Positions 20,198 through 32,464 of a stretch of 64,000 nt of DNA are shown piece after piece. Each line of letters begins with the position of its first letter. The stretch's first letter is position 1. Made by a program: the position numbers and the translations under genes. Under the pieces are notes generated by a model. It made no database searches and was not told where the DNA came from. It worked only from the letters and a program-made list of their open reading frames with translations. The DNA lies in the NCBI RefSeq assembly GCF_905163445.1, contig NC_053197.1:4278001-4342000 (forward strand). The letters are read 5' to 3'. The DNA comes from Pararge aegeria (lineage: Eukaryota; Arthropoda; Insecta; Lepidoptera; Nymphalidae).

Positions 20198-21477
20198 ACG
20201 TACTTAATAAAGAATGGGTAGATCCATAGAGGAACCGGAGTTGCCTACAAAATACAACGGGACCCGAGGCTGTATTGGCAATGAAGGCATTACATAATAT
20301 GTAATGACATTATATGACATATTATGTCCAGATTCTTGACCAAGATTACTTAAGTTCGCAACGTGTTGTGCTATGGCAAACATGTCTGCCAAATTTAGTT
20401 TTCCATATAAATTTCTAACTAAATCCTAGCTACAACGAAAAACAACTTAAAAAGCTAATGTTAGCTGTAGATTATATTAAAAGATAACTTATCAAAAGCA
20501 TCTTATATTAAAAGATATTATAAGTGGCCGGCAAAGAACATTAGTTATGCTAACGACACCAGATGTTGGTTCAATAAACCTTCGGCTAGCCAGAATACAC
20601 AGATATAGTATTACTGGAAGCCAGCTTGAGTTTGTTAATGTACCAATATAATGATTACCGACTAAAAATCATGGACCATTTTTATGTCCAGCATAGAAAG
20701 TATCCTGTCCTATGTATGTAAAATGTCCGATGCAGCAGTTAGAGTCTATAGCAGACTCCAGGTCTACTATTAGCCACATACTATAGACCATACAAATGGT
20801 TGTGTACCCATTTACAACACTCATAAGACTTGGCGGTCGAGATATAAGGGAATTTTAAGGGAAGGAAACCGGCCTAGTCTACGAAGATGATTGGTTTCAA
20901 GTAAGTCGCTGCGCACACTGCGCACATACGCTTGGCCTTCATTTTCACTGTTTTATTTATTTATTTATTTATATTTTATTACATTACTACTAAAATTAAT
21001 ATTCTTCGCATCCTGAAACTCACGTGAGTTTGTCTGGACGCTGCACATTCCTCTAATATCTAATAAGTTTAAATCTTATCTTGCTCTTTGTCCCTTGAGA
21101 TAAGGTAAGTAATAATAATGGAGCACATTGGCAAGGGCATTTATCGCATCTTTGTGTAAAAGCATCCTTTAGTAGTTTTATATACACTTGCCGTCAATAC
21201 AATTATGTTAGTTGAGATCAGATTGTTTTTTTTTACATTAATCTTATTATTCTTGGGATAGCATCAAAGAGATCAAAAGATGATCCGAAGTCTCAAAGAG
21301 ATCGTTGAAAGGTGATACGGCCGTCCCTCGTGATATAATTTGTCTTTGATTGTTTTTCGTTTGTTTTATTATTACACGTTAAAAACTACAAAAGTCTTTA
21401 AAAGGTTTATAATGTTTAAAGTAGCTTATCTCAAAAACATTTTAAATTATAAAAAAAAAATATGTTCAATTGTAAAT
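20198..21477. other. No gene seen
   Basis: AT-rich with an (ATTT)n run near 20950. Nothing else recognised. Confidence 0.5.
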
Positions 21478-21565
21478 CATCATCATCATAATCTTATGAA
21501 CCGGTAGACGTCCACTGCTGGACATAAGTCTTTTGTAGAGAGTTCCAAATTCCACGGATTTGTGT
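21478..21565 (-). pseudogene. RTE-type LINE 3' end, minus strand
   Basis: The minus strand reads ggaatttggaactctctaca, aaagacttatgtccagcagt, ggacgtctaccggttca and (ATG)n: codons for WNSL-KTYVQQWTSTG, the usual end of RTE reverse transcriptases, plus tail. Confidence 0.8.
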
Positions 21566-22384
21566 AATTGTAGTTACGCGGAAGTAACTTATAAGTTATG
21601 ATGGATAATGGACAGTGGACAGTGAGCAATTTTGCTTTGACTACACACTATGTTACACAGTGGACCTTTATATTATTATGTTTGAGAACAGACATTGGCA
21701 TTACAGCACAAACTGTTACTGAGATAGAGGATACATTAACAGACCGGATGTATTTCCGGTTCGGTTTCTGTTTTTTATTATCAGGCTAATAAACCCTATA
21801 AATACTTAAATAAATGTGTCAGCTTCTTTGTCAAATTAATTTGTTCTGAATTTGAAAATAATTCGCATTTCATTTATTGAATAGTTTTAAGGAATAATCA
21901 TAATATTATTTGTCTTAACGCGAGAGTCTCTTCCAGTAATATTTTAATTTATTGTCGTCTAGTTCCTCTCAAAATTACCTTATATATTTAACCTTGCAAC
22001 AGATGTGAATTTATTGTTAGGTTTTTCTTGACCGTCCCATTTTATTCAGGGAACATTTCAGCGATAACATGATACTTTAGATGAAAGCTTTAAAATTATG
22101 ACTTTAATCCCCTAAAAAGTCAAACAAAAGAACGAAGAAAAATTGCGGGAATAGATTAGGGTTTAACAAAATTGGGTTACAGAATTATATAGACCTATTA
22201 ATCCTAATTATCAACTGGGATATAAAAAAAACAAAATGACAGCTACTCATTGGTGCTAAAAGTTAAATGAGCACCATGCAAGCGTTCGAGATTACGTTAT
22301 ACTGCCGTCTTAACACTATAATTTAATGGATGGAATACAAAAATACCTTACTTGTCAGTAAGTATTTGTGTATAGCTGATCTAA
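21566..22384. other. No gene seen
   Basis: Nothing recognised. Confidence 0.5.
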
Positions 22385-22425
22385 ACAAGGTTATGAATGA
22401 ATGAATACACTTTTATTGTACACCA
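22385..22425 (-). mobile_element. LINE-K tail, minus strand (very short)
   Basis: Reverse complement of tgtggtgtacaataaaagtg plus (ATTC)n, matching the end at 37530-37558. Confidence 0.55.
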
Positions 22426-22554
22426 CATAAACATTTAGTAAAATTATTAATAAAAATTTAACAAAGTGATCCGTTATAGTTCATGAGTATTCCAAATTAT
22501 GGTGCTAATTTATTTAAGGGTCGAATTAGTGTAAAATAATTGCTGACAGGAACC

Positions 22555-22690
22555 TTTTTTTTATTTCTTTATAAGTTGCTCTGCCCTTGGCAGCAATCTC
22601 ACCTGGTGATGCAGTATGATGATGATGATGCAGTATAAGATGGTAGCGGGCTAACCTATTAGGAGTATAGCAGTTATAATAACAGCATAA
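22555..22690 (-). mobile_element. SINE-C 3' part, minus strand
   Basis: gcagcaatctcacctggtga, tgatgcagtataagatggta and gcgggctaacctattaggag: reverse complement of the SINE-C end, with a short GATGAT expansion. Confidence 0.85.
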
Positions 22691-22907
22691 TCAGTTGTAC
22701 ACATCATCTTTAAGGATTTAAGTGATAAGGATGCCCTTACGCATTCTTTTCTAAATAAAAAAATTTCTATCTATTACAATATTTAAATTTTAATATTTTT
22801 ATGTAATTTCCACACTTAAATACATTAATATAATAAGTGTGGACACCATTGCAAAATTCATAGTGAAAGCTATACCATTAATAGTTTGATGAACTTAAAT
22901 ATCGAAT
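22691..22907. other. No gene seen
   Basis: AT-rich. Confidence 0.5.
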
Positions 22908-23042
22908 GCATCGAGCGAGTGGCATTGCATTTTGTTAAATAAGGATTTTGTTGGAAAAATATCATCCTTATATTACGCATGTATCGGGCGAGTGGCCTTG
23001 CAGTTTCATAAATAAGGATTTATTTGGAAAAAAAAATCATCG
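22908..23042. repeat. Diverged tandem duplication, 73-bp period
   Basis: gcatcgagcgagtggcattg ... aaataaggattttgttgg at 22908 is repeated as gtatcgggcgagtggccttg ... aaataaggatttatttgg at 22981, each ending in an A-run and atcatc. Confidence 0.8.
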
Positions 23043-23368
23043 ATGTTTTCTATTATTTTAAAATCCTAATTTAAAAATATTGCCAAGGTCAAAAAATTTA
23101 CCCTGTGTGATAGTACGCTTTCACTGATTCAAAATAGATTCAGAGCGCTTCTCGTCTCACCTTGGGGAGCGTTTCCGGCACCGTAGAGCGGGGTGAAGTC
23201 GTCTGTCAATAATCTGATCTGATCTGATCTCCATAGACATGTCTAAGCTCCGCTGAGTTAGACCGCACCATAATAAAATAACCATTTGCAGATCCTTCAT
23301 TGAAAAATTTAAAAGTTTTAAATATACTTAATTATAAGTCGAAATAATTTAATAACTTTTAATTTTTT
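23043..23368. other. No gene seen
   Basis: Contains three tandem ATCTG units near 23216 and a GC-richer patch at 23130-23260. No repeat family or frame recognised. Confidence 0.45.
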
Positions 23369-23580
23369 CATCATCATCAACTTATTACCGGCCAACTACA
23401 GGGTCTCACCTCAGAATGAGAAGGGTTTAGGCTGTTAAATCCACCACGCTTGCCAAGTGCGGATTGGTGGACTTCATACGCCCTTGAGAACATAATGTAA
23501 AACTCTCAGGCATGCAGGTTTGCTCAGGTTGTTTTCCTTCACTGTTAAAGCATGTGATATTTATATATTACTACGTCATA
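23369..23580 (-). mobile_element. SINE-B 3' two thirds, minus strand
   Basis: tcatcatcatcaacttatta, cctcagaatgagaagggttt, gccaagtgcggattggtgga, ctctcaggcatgcaggttt and gttttccttcactgttaaag. Confidence 0.85.
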
Positions 23581-24159
23581 TTAAGATGGAGCAGATCCCG
23601 TCAACAAACTGTTCTACAGTTGTAGTTGGGCGGTATGTTTCAAATTTTTCTAACTGTACTAATTTTTTGAAAACTAAATTCATAAAAAAGAAAAAAAGAT
23701 CTACAATATAGATAGACAAGAAAGTATAATTTTTTGAAACGGTAGTAATTAGAAGGTATCATTTTAGTGGATTTTTAGTGGATCCCTTCAGATACATGAA
23801 ATTGCGCTTCTATAAAATCCAAAGTAAACAAAAACAAATACACATCAAAGCTATATCCACCCAACCGAGAAGCGAAACAAGCAAACATTTTAATAAACAG
23901 TTTGACCCTTATCCCACCCGATGCTTTATTTAACACCCAGTGCCGGTTTCGGATATATTTTATGACCTCCACTCAAATCCCAAATCGCATTCGATGGTTT
24001 TCAATTTCCCGCGCGCCGTGTATAGACTTGCTTGAGTCCATATATTCATAAGGAAACTTTGGGATATTAGTTCAGTTTTGTATTTTATATCTAAATGTCA
24101 TTTTGACTATTAATTCTAAATATACGTACTGTTACGCATAGCTACATTTATACTGTCAA
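23581..24159. other. No gene seen
   Basis: A 65-codon minus-strand frame (23775-23972) has no motif. Nothing else recognised. Confidence 0.45.
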
Positions 24160-24575
24160 AGCTACGGAATTGTGGAATACACTCCCATTGAACATAATAC
24201 AGTCGATGTCACTGGGCATATTTAAAGACGTCTATTATTTATTTGTCTACTCTAACTCATATTAAACTTTTTATGGTATGTTTAAGTATGGATTAGTATA
24301 TTTATTTCTTTTCTTCTTTCTTTCTTTTCTTTCTTATCAATAGTATTGTTGTATTTGTGTAGTCTGGTTTATGTATTAGTATGTATTTATTCTTCTTTAT
24401 GTTTTAAACAGTGTACCCCACCGTTCCGTTTTTCTTTTTAGCTTTCCAAATCCTAAGGTTGCCTGGCAGATTACTACTTAGCGATAAAGCCACCTTTTCT
24501 ATCCTATTACATTCTTGAAGTGTTTGTTCTTTTTTCAAATAAAGAGTATAAATAAATAAATAAATAGCTACTGGC
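24160..24575 (+). mobile_element. LINE-K 3' end with C-terminal codons
   Basis: Frame VKATELWNTLPLNIIQSMSL then GIFKDVYYLFVYSNSY and stop (24160-24266). After about 190 bases of 3' UTR come ctaaggttgcctggcagatt, tagcgataaagccacctttt and caaataaagagtataaataa. This copy shows the undisturbed spacing of coding end to stem-loop. Confidence 0.85.
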
Positions 24576-24995
24576 CGCATATTGAGTTGATATTTCCAAA
24601 TTCATGTGTAAATATTAAATTGTAGGTCAGTTGTATGGGTCTATGAAATCGATACTTTTTGCCAAATCCAATCAGTTCTAATTTTTCAGTCGAATTGCTA
24701 CCCAATTACAGACCTGGTTTCTGCCTGCCGGTTGCCTTTCAGCAAGGAGATTAAAGATAAGATTACTCCGGCTTACACTGTTAGTTATGGATATGCGACA
24801 AGACTAACCCAAGTAAAGACTCAAAACCGTTAAGGTATATTTGATAAAGTTTATAAATTTGCAATAAAGTAGTGTTGAGATCTGTTGGTGTTTTTTTTAA
24901 ATACCGAACTTTACGCTCGAACAGTACCATAGAGTAGTATATACTATGTAAACTTTATCACAAAAGTATACTTATATGTTTTGATAATGTAAATG
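24576..24995. other. No gene seen
   Basis: Nothing recognised. Confidence 0.45.
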
Positions 24996-25570
24996 GTCAT
25001 CATATCAATCAATGGACGGTCACTGCTGGACATAAGTGCTTTGTAGGAAGCTTTAAGTACCACATTCTTGAGCGACTCATTTAATGACATCTTTCCGAGG
25101 GTTTATCTTTCTCTTCGGAGGTCTACCAACCGCTACGTTTACCAGTGCTGGGTCACCATTCCAGTACCTTGAGTGTCTGGCATCCATCGGTTCTCCGTCG
25201 ATATTTCTCCGTCCATTGCCAATTCAGCTTCGCGATTCGTTGCACTATGTTTTAACTTTCGGTCTTCTACGGATCTCCTTATTTCTGATTTCATTACGTA
25301 GAGATTCACTAAGCTAATCTCTCTCCATAGTCTGCTATGTGATTCGGAGCCTTCTTATGAACTCCGTAGTTGAGACATGTTTTGGAGCCATAAATAATAA
25401 CTGGCATCACGTGTCGATCGAAGACTTGGTCTTAAGGCACTGAGGATGTTTGAACGAAAATATGTCTCGAAGTTGACCGAATGCAGGCAATCCGAGTAAA
25501 GTGTGGCGGTTCATCTTTTTCTCGAAATAGGTCTTTCTTAACTGGTTTGTGTATTCTAGGTATCATTTCA
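24996..25570 (-). pseudogene. RTE-type reverse transcriptase C-terminal remnant, minus strand
   Basis: Read from 25570 downwards it gives FEKEMNRHTLLGLPAFGQLR-like codons (the family has RRIQLGWAAFGKLR), IFSFKHPQCLKTK, MPVIIYGSKTCL (family LPVMTYGAETW) and LEW-GDPALVNVAVGRPPK. It ends in a tail with QSTYVQQ and ATG-type repeats. Many frameshifts and stops, so an old copy. The better preserved relative is at 43765-44492. Confidence 0.75.
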
Positions 25571-26454
25571 TTGGAAAAGTATTGGAAGGAGAGAAAAAAA
25601 GAAGAGAAGAAAAGGTGGAAGGAGTAGTGTCTATGGAAAGTGATGCAACTGATACCGTGTAGAGCCTGTGTAGGTGTCGCAAAGTTTCTATTGATAAGGT
25701 ACCAGGAACAGAATTAAGAAAATGCAGAGCCCTCATTGGACATTATAGCATGCAGCTCACTTCACACTTGGTACCAGCATCTCGCAACCGTTTCGTTATT
25801 CTTAGCCCTGAATCCTACCTCGCAATAGTATTATTGTTAAAAAAAAGTACCAAAAATAATTTAAATGGAATTGACGAATAAGTTTTGTTAAAAACAAAAT
25901 TTTACAGATGTTACAAGATTCGATTTCACGATTGGTTCTTTTTTTTGGGGATCTGATGAAGATCTTCGAATACAAAGGACGGCGCCCCTCATCTTTATTC
26001 GAAATGCAATTATCTGTGTATCTCTGTCAAAGCTTTAACGTTTGCTATAGTTCTTTTTAAAGGGTATACAATGTACATAAAGTTGTTCGTCGTATTTAAA
26101 TAAGGTCAAAATTTGCTGAAAATCTTTGTAGATCGATGAGATAAATAACAACAACTTCAACAGGTAATAGTTTTACCACAGACCTTAGTACCCTATCCAG
26201 AAGATACTCATCTTATCGTAATGAATGGGGTTAAGAAACTCAAATTATCAAGAGCAATGTAAAAGAACTTTATGAAATATACAAACTTTTTTTTTTCGTC
26301 ACACTTACTCGTAACGAGACCCTTATTACATCGATATAAGAATCATAATCCCAGATATTAGACAAGCGTGTTTTAATTTAAAATGACCGTAGGTAGGCTT
26401 TATGATGATCCGATTAAGGTTAGCTTGTACCTCACTGTAAATTATATATAATAA
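25571..26454. other. No gene seen
   Basis: Purine-rich stretch at 25585-25640. Otherwise nothing recognised. Confidence 0.45.
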
Positions 26455-26850
26455 ATATAAATAAATAAATAGATATACTACGACAATACACACATCACCA
26501 TCTAGCCCCAAAGTAAGCGCAGCTTGTGTTATGGGTACTAAGATAGCTGATGAATATTTTATTATGTATATAACACACATAAATACTTAAAATATACAGA
26601 TATTTTTTTAATTTTTATTAGTGTTTTACCTACACTTGGAGGAATTATCAATTATATAAATTTAAAATGCATATAAAAATTTTCGGAACCGACAGGATTT
26701 GAACCTGCGACTCTCGGGCCGCGATTGCCCGCTGAAAAACATTCATGTTCATCACACAAACATTTTCCAGTTGTGGGAATCGAACCCACGACCTTGGACT
26801 CAGAAAGCAGGGCCACTGCCCACTGCGCCACTCGGCCGTCAATATTAAGA
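26455..26850 (-). mobile_element. SINE-A with embedded SINE-D segment, minus strand
   Basis: SINE-A head at 26850-26738 (minus: gacggccgagtggcgcagtg, gttcgattcccacaactgga) and tail at 26605-26455. Between them lies about 130 bp of SINE-D with its own B box (caggttcaaatcctgtcggt), ttccgaaaatttttatatgc and ttgataattcctccaagtgt. Small frames here are shadows of the SINE. Confidence 0.85.
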
Positions 26851-28094
26851 AGAAACACGTCGGCACGCGAAAAAAAGTCGTCATAATATTTTCGCTTTTT
26901 GGTCTATCGTTAATTATTCAAAGTGTCCAGTTTAAATTTGAAAGTAGATGAATAGTGGATTTTACTCCGCCGCGAATATAACAGAGGCACTAATCAATAA
27001 CCTGTTTCGACCAAAATCTAGAGAGTAGCCTTGGAAACATTCATCTTAAAAAGGAAAAAAAGCAAAAAATGGTCAGTTATTTTCTGAGAACGTATTTGAA
27101 AGTTTAAACCGTTTTTTCCCTCGCAAGTGTGATGAAAATCGTCCTATGAAACGCTTTAAGTACATTATTTGTTACACTCTCAGCGCATGCGCCTTATACC
27201 GTTTCGACTGTAAAATCCAATTTTACAAATCAACTATTACTCAACAGATGAATTTGTTTTTTTATTGTTATTAATTAGTTTGGATTGAGAATCGTGTCCC
27301 GCAAATTGCAAAAGCGGGCGGTTATTTAGCCCAACGGCTAAAAGTCTAGCAATTCAAAGGGGCAATAGAGCCAGGTTTTTGGGTACCATGCCCATAAATA
27401 TTAATGTTAGTTTTTAATTATTATTATTTTTATCTAATTATTATTCATAGAATGGTTTACATTTTTAATATTTAGATAATTGCTAATTTACGGGTTTCGA
27501 CTTTCAAAATCATTTGAATGAAATTGAAATAACATTGTATTTTGAGATACTGATAAGAAAATCATAGGCATAATTTTTTGTGGCACTAACAATATTGTGA
27601 TACATTTAATAAAATATTGACAGTTAGAGTGCAAAACTGAGCTCTGCTTTTATTCTAAATTTGAATAATAATACACCCTTTACTATGATTTAGGACATAA
27701 GAAATTAGACAGCTATGAGAACTATATGATATGATAAAGTGTAAAAATTCACGTCACGCGTTTAAGATTCGAATGCAGGATTTTCCACAAAAGTGCAAAA
27801 AGATACTCCCACTTACGAACAGTTATGCAACCTCCTATATTATATAATATTGGCGCAAATAAGGATTCCTGACGTGGAAGGCTAGCTTCTATAAAAACGT
27901 CGCCAGACTTTCATTTGGATAAGCCAATATACTTGTTACAGTCTAGTAATGTTATTGTCATATTCTTTAGTCATTATTATAAACGCCAAGAAATATAACA
28001 CTCATTTTAAAACATATTAAAGTACGAAATATCATTAAACCATAACCTATAGCCAGTACAGAGGCACAGGTCTCGATATTTTCGTTCACTGTTT
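26851..28094. other. No gene seen
   Basis: AT-rich. A weak tRNA-like patch at 27315-27395 cannot be folded or assigned. Confidence 0.45.
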
Positions 28095-28272
28095 ATACAA
28101 ATGTTATGTAATCCCTTAAAACGCACATAGACTCCACACACTTTGGAGGCATTATGGATCAGGTATGCAGGTTTCCTCACGATGTTTTCCTTCACCGTTT
28201 AAGTAAGTGATATTTTAATTAACTTTAACTCAGAAAAGTTAGAGGTGCTGGGTTTCGAACTCAGCAACTTAA
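28095..28272 (-). mobile_element. SINE-B partial, minus strand
   Basis: caggtatgcaggtttcctca, cgatgttttccttcaccgtt and gaggtgctgggtttcgaact. The distal part is shuffled: aaaacgcacatagactccac precedes it. Confidence 0.75.
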
Positions 28273-28286
28273 TAATATAAATTTGA

Positions 28287-28525
28287 CGGCCGACTGGCGC
28301 AGTGGGCAGCGACCCTGCTTTCTGAGTCCAAGGCCGTGGGTGCAATTCCCACAACTGGAAAATGTTTGTGTGATGAGCAATAAGTGTTTTCCAGTGTCTG
28401 GGTGTTTATGTATTCATAAAAATATTCATCACTCATCTTAGTACCCATAACACAAGCTACGCTAACTTTGGGGCTAGGTGGCGATGTGTGTATTGTCGTA
28501 GTATATTTATTTATATTTATTTAAA
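28287..28525 (+). mobile_element. SINE-A copy, full length, best preserved
   Basis: A box in cgactggcgcagtgggcagc, degenerate B box (ggtgcaattcccacaactgg), tgtttgtgtgatgagcaata, gtgtctgggtgtttatg, cataaaaatattcatcactc, atcttagtacccataacaca, actttggggctaggtggcga, tgtattgtcgtagtatattt and an (ATTT)n tail. The tRNA-like head suggests pol III transcription. No protein. Confidence 0.92.
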
Positions 28526-29334
28526 TAGTGCAATTTAAAAAGTTTATTGAACAAGGTTAAAGTCTATATTTTTTTGTCTTTTGAAGCATATAACGCAGAT
28601 TAAATCTTTGCTATTTATCTTGCTCATAGCCAGTATCGATTAAATATTAAATTTATAACATCAATATCATCATCATTATAAGCGTAAACCTTATTTTCTC
28701 CGAAAGTTCGAACAAAATATATAGAGTAAACTGCAAACGTTAGGAGTTTATGAGGGCTAAGGCAATGAAATTTTTAAGAGCAATAGCTGGCTGCGTTATT
28801 ATTCATCCGCATCTGAGCACGTACATTGGCGAGGAACATGTGGTGCTTAGTGATAATAAACTGAACCGGCGTATTGCCGTGCTCACGGGAGTACGTAGGG
28901 TATACAACGGAGTGTTCCGTGCGGGCATTTTGTTTTAATTTTTTGTTTGATTTTAAAATATATCTATTAATCAAATAATTGTATTACACTTCATATCCTA
29001 GTGACTAGCCTAGGTAAAACAAATAAATAATATATTTTTAGCAGGTTTTAGCACCTTTTTAAAACTTTACAGCATATAAACTAAACATTTTTAACAACTT
29101 ATTGAGCCACATAAAATATGATAATTACTTGTTTTACGTAGAACTTAGTACAGACATACGTTTATTAATAAAATTAAATGCATTGGATTATTCATGATAT
29201 TAAGTCATTAAGGGATAAATTTAAAAAAGTCAAAATAATGACGGTGCATAGTCAGTACATATATGAAAATTAAATTTATGTCCATAAAAATATAACAAAA
29301 TTTAAAAAGACAATGGACTGTAACAATATAAATA
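28526..29334. other. No gene seen
   Basis: 28750-28938 is open for 62 codons but has no recognisable motif. Confidence 0.45.
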
Positions 29335-29705
29335 TTAAAGCAAAAATAAACTCGTTGTGCAGTTTACTAGGCTACACAAAATTGCAAATTCATTCAAGGG
29401 CAATTGTATATTATTTTATAACAAATTACCAAATGAAATCTCCTATTATAATATAATTTAGAATTACCTAAACTTTAAAAAAGCGTGGATGTGAATTGCT
29501 CTAGCTTCATAGCTTAATATAAATTTACTGTGAGATGGTGATAATAAAAAAAAATTTTTTGGAACCCTCGTAGCTTTAGGTTTAAGTTGGCGAACGAAGT
29601 CATCACCATCCCCTTACAATTATGTAAACATATATGTATGAACGGCTTCATAAGTGCCTGTGATAGGCCTACATGAATAAAGAAATTTTGAATTTGAATT
29701 TAAAT
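29335..29705 (+). mobile_element. LINE-M 3' end with C-terminal codon remnants
   Basis: Degenerate codons for LHKIANSFKGNCILFYNKLP (29365-29425) match the RLHKIHNSFKGNCIQFYNKL of 42917-43138 (minus). Downstream come ggaaccctcgtagctttagg, gcgaacgaagtcatcaccat, gcctgtgataggcctacatg and an (ATTTGA)n tail. 5' truncated and decayed. Confidence 0.75.
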
Positions 29706-29784
29706 TTGAACCTTTAAGTGAAATGTTTTAATGAAAATCATGGAACTCGCGTCACGTCACCGAACGATTTCCATGAGCTATATA

Positions 29785-30005
29785 TTTGATGACCTCCCTG
29801 GCACAGCGGTGATCGCTGTGGTTTTGAGTTGGACGGCCCGGGTTTTATTCCCGACCGTTCAATTTATAATTTCTGAATTTTCTCTGGTCTGTTCTGGCGC
29901 GTGGCTAGCGTCGTGGCTACTTACCGCCCCAGTGACAAAGACATGACGCTAAGCGATTTAGGTTTCCGGTACAATTTTACGTAGAAACCGATGTATGGTA
30001 GCTTG
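29785..30005 (+). mobile_element. SINE-C copy with tRNA-like head
   Basis: gacctccctggcacagcggt, gatcgctgtggttttgagtt, a mutated B box (cgggttttattcccgacc), gaattttctctggtctgttc, gtggctacttaccgcccc and aagcgatttaggtttccggt. Truncated at its 3' end. Confidence 0.85.
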
Positions 30006-30300
30006 CGTGCATATTTATTGTATGTATGCAATAAGTGTTTATCTAGTTTACTGTGTTAACACGTAATCGCATACTCATTCAATTATTTCATTATTATTAT
30101 ATTTAATGTCATTTTATATTAACACATACGTAATGGAATGTATACACTATCCCAACAATTGTCAGTATATAGGAAAAATTTAAAACTCTGTTTTTATGCC
30201 ACTTCATACCACTAAATTTTAGTATTGTGTTATGAGAATACACACAAATTATCCGTTTCTTCATTATTTATCTTCACGCCGGGTGATAAAGGTCTATATA
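30006..30300. other. No gene seen
   Basis: AT-rich. Confidence 0.45.
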
Positions 30301-30444
30301 CAGTGGCGTGCACTGGATATCTTACCAGGGTATGCATACAGCTGGAAAATTGCATAAAATGGCAAAAATCCTTCTCGTATACGATCTATATATAAATTTT
30401 AGGGTGGGCAGTGCTTCTGTGCATGTATTTAGTGCACGCCACTG
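30301..30444. mobile_element. hAT-type MITE (144 bp)
   Basis: Begins cagtggcgtgcact and ends with its exact reverse complement agtgcacgccactg. Flanked on both sides by the 8-bp direct repeat tctatata (30293-30300 and 30445-30452). CAG...CTG termini with an 8-bp duplication are the hallmark of hAT transposons. No coding capacity. Half-copies with the same start occur at 45077 and 54251. Confidence 0.88.
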
Positions 30445-30452
30445 TCTATATA

Positions 30453-30773
30453 TATATAAACAAGGGGCAATGTTGCCAGCATCTTAGGATCTGTGCCTCG
30501 CTGCGGTTTCGAAGATGTTTGATTTTATTTACTTTTATAAACCTAGTTTGTTTTATCATTTATAAAGGTAATATAATAAATATATACAGTTATATAATAA
30601 TATATATTTAGCGCATTAGGAAATAAAAAATATTTATCACTCTTAAAATAATATATATTAAACAAAACAGTTCTTAGGTACGGCAAATAATATCTTTATT
30701 TGCCTCCAATAATATTCTCAAGTCTGACACGTATTTCATAAATGTACGCTGCTGAAATCACTAGCATAAATTT
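30453..30773. other. No gene seen
   Basis: AT-rich. Confidence 0.45.
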
Positions 30774-31095
30774 TTGACGACCTCCTTGTCGCAGCGGTGA
30801 GCGCTGTGGAATTAAAGTGGGAGGTCCCGGGTTCGATCCCTGGCAGGGGAAATCTGGGAATGTATTATTTCTGAATTTTCTCTGGTCTGATCTGGTGGGA
30901 CTACCCTAATGACAAAGACGTGCCACTGATTAAGCGTTCCGGTACGATATCGCGAAGAAACTGATTAGGGGTAAAGGTTTAATATAACTACCATACCCCT
31001 AACAGGTTAGCCCGTTATCATCTTAGACTGCATCATCACTCACCAGCAGATGAGATTGCAAACAAGTCCTAACTTGTAGTGAAATAAAAAAAATT
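30774..31095 (+). mobile_element. SINE-C copy, essentially full length
   Basis: Head gacctccttgtcgcagcggt and gagcgctgtgg, B box cccgggttcgatccctggca, body gaattttctctggtctgatc, gacaaagacgtgccac, gttccggtacgatatcgcga, gaaactgattaggggta, aacaggttagcccgttatca and agatgagattgca, then an A-rich tail. Confidence 0.9.
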
Positions 31096-32464
31096 GTCCG
31101 TAGAACATTGTAAAACAGAACATACAATAGCTTTGTTTTACGTTATTTGTTCAAGGCTGGATCGTTATACCTAAGCTTTCATTAAAAAAAATGTTAAAAA
31201 AATAACGAGTTATTTCTTTCAATAATAATTTCATAACGCTGTTCGTCACAAACGTTTGCTTTCCCCGAAATAAGGCCCCTTGAGAGATATTGTTATATTA
31301 TTCAGTTCCTTTGCCTTGGAACGACAAAACAGCATGTAAATTTCACGAATTCTTTGTGCTTTTATGGAGTTCTTCGTATTTTATATACAGTCAGTTTGGA
31401 GCTCTAAAGGTTTCTAAGGCCTCAAAATATTTTGCATTCTTTGTTTCGTTCATTAATTTATTCTTACTGTCGTTCTATTGTATTTATTATTACAAAATAT
31501 TTAGAAACTAGCGGTTTAATATTTAGAACTTGCGTGCAGATTTTTTTGATAACTCTTTTGTTTTCTATTGTAGCGACATCTTATTTTATGTTGTTAGCAA
31601 TTTTGAATCTATCTATCTATCTATCCATATATCTAAGATAAATTTCACTGAATTTTACAAATATTTATTTGGTGATTAAAGTCATCCTTGTATTTAAGCC
31701 AGACAAGGTGTTACGTAATGTAAAATAATATGTATGTGGAATAAATAAATAAAACAAAAAAGCCATTTATTGCAACTTACATCTTCATATACCTCAACTA
31801 AGCTATTAATGTTACTTAATTTCCGTTTATTTTTTCTTAATTTCGATTCAATTGCAAGAACCCTAGATTGGACAAATGACGATGTGTAGCGATGACCAAC
31901 GATGTCCAACGATGTCGATTTTCTCTATCTTTTGCTATTTTAGCCTGTTTGAGCAAAGTTTGTGCCGCTTTTTTTCATTTCGTCCTCCCATCTTATCTTT
32001 TGCTTTGTGTGCCTCTCCACAGAGTTGCATATAGAATAAATAAACAAATACATCCATACATGCATACATAAGTCATTACACTCCTTTCTAGGGCTCGTGT
32101 AAAAGATACTCAGGCCATTACAATACGTTATGCGCGATGAAAAGCATCGTAATTCCGACGTAACGAACGATGAAACATGTTTTCATAGCGGTGTATTATC
32201 ATGCAAATTCATTCCCGTTCGTAGTTTTGAAAAGCTTTTTCACTCGCCTCTAACGTTACGTTGTTGTTTCGAAGCCAAGAACGCTTTGATGTATTCAAAA
32301 ATGTTACAAAGTAACTCAGAAGGCCTTACTAATGAACGTTGTTTAGCTGGTGATTAGTTGTATGATATTTTCTCTCTTTTTGTTGTGAGTAATTTTACAT
32401 TCGAATGAAGGAGACAAAACATTGCCTAAATAAAAGTAAAATAAGTTTTAAAATATTTATATAT
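31096..32464. other. No gene seen
   Basis: AT-rich with an (ATCT)n run at 31605-31630. A 75-codon frame at 32130-32357 has no motif I recognise. Confidence 0.45.

Noticed and set aside
26648..26951. Three overlapping frames of 68-78 codons
   Set aside because: They read through SINE-A and SINE-D sequence. The same peptides recur at other SINE copies (for example 39864 and 60774).
28287..28360. tRNA gene-like A and B boxes (also at 30780, 39960, 44890 and 62090)
   Set aside because: They are followed by constant SINE bodies and recur many times. Acceptor and anticodon arms cannot be paired into a cloverleaf, so they are SINE heads and not tRNA genes.
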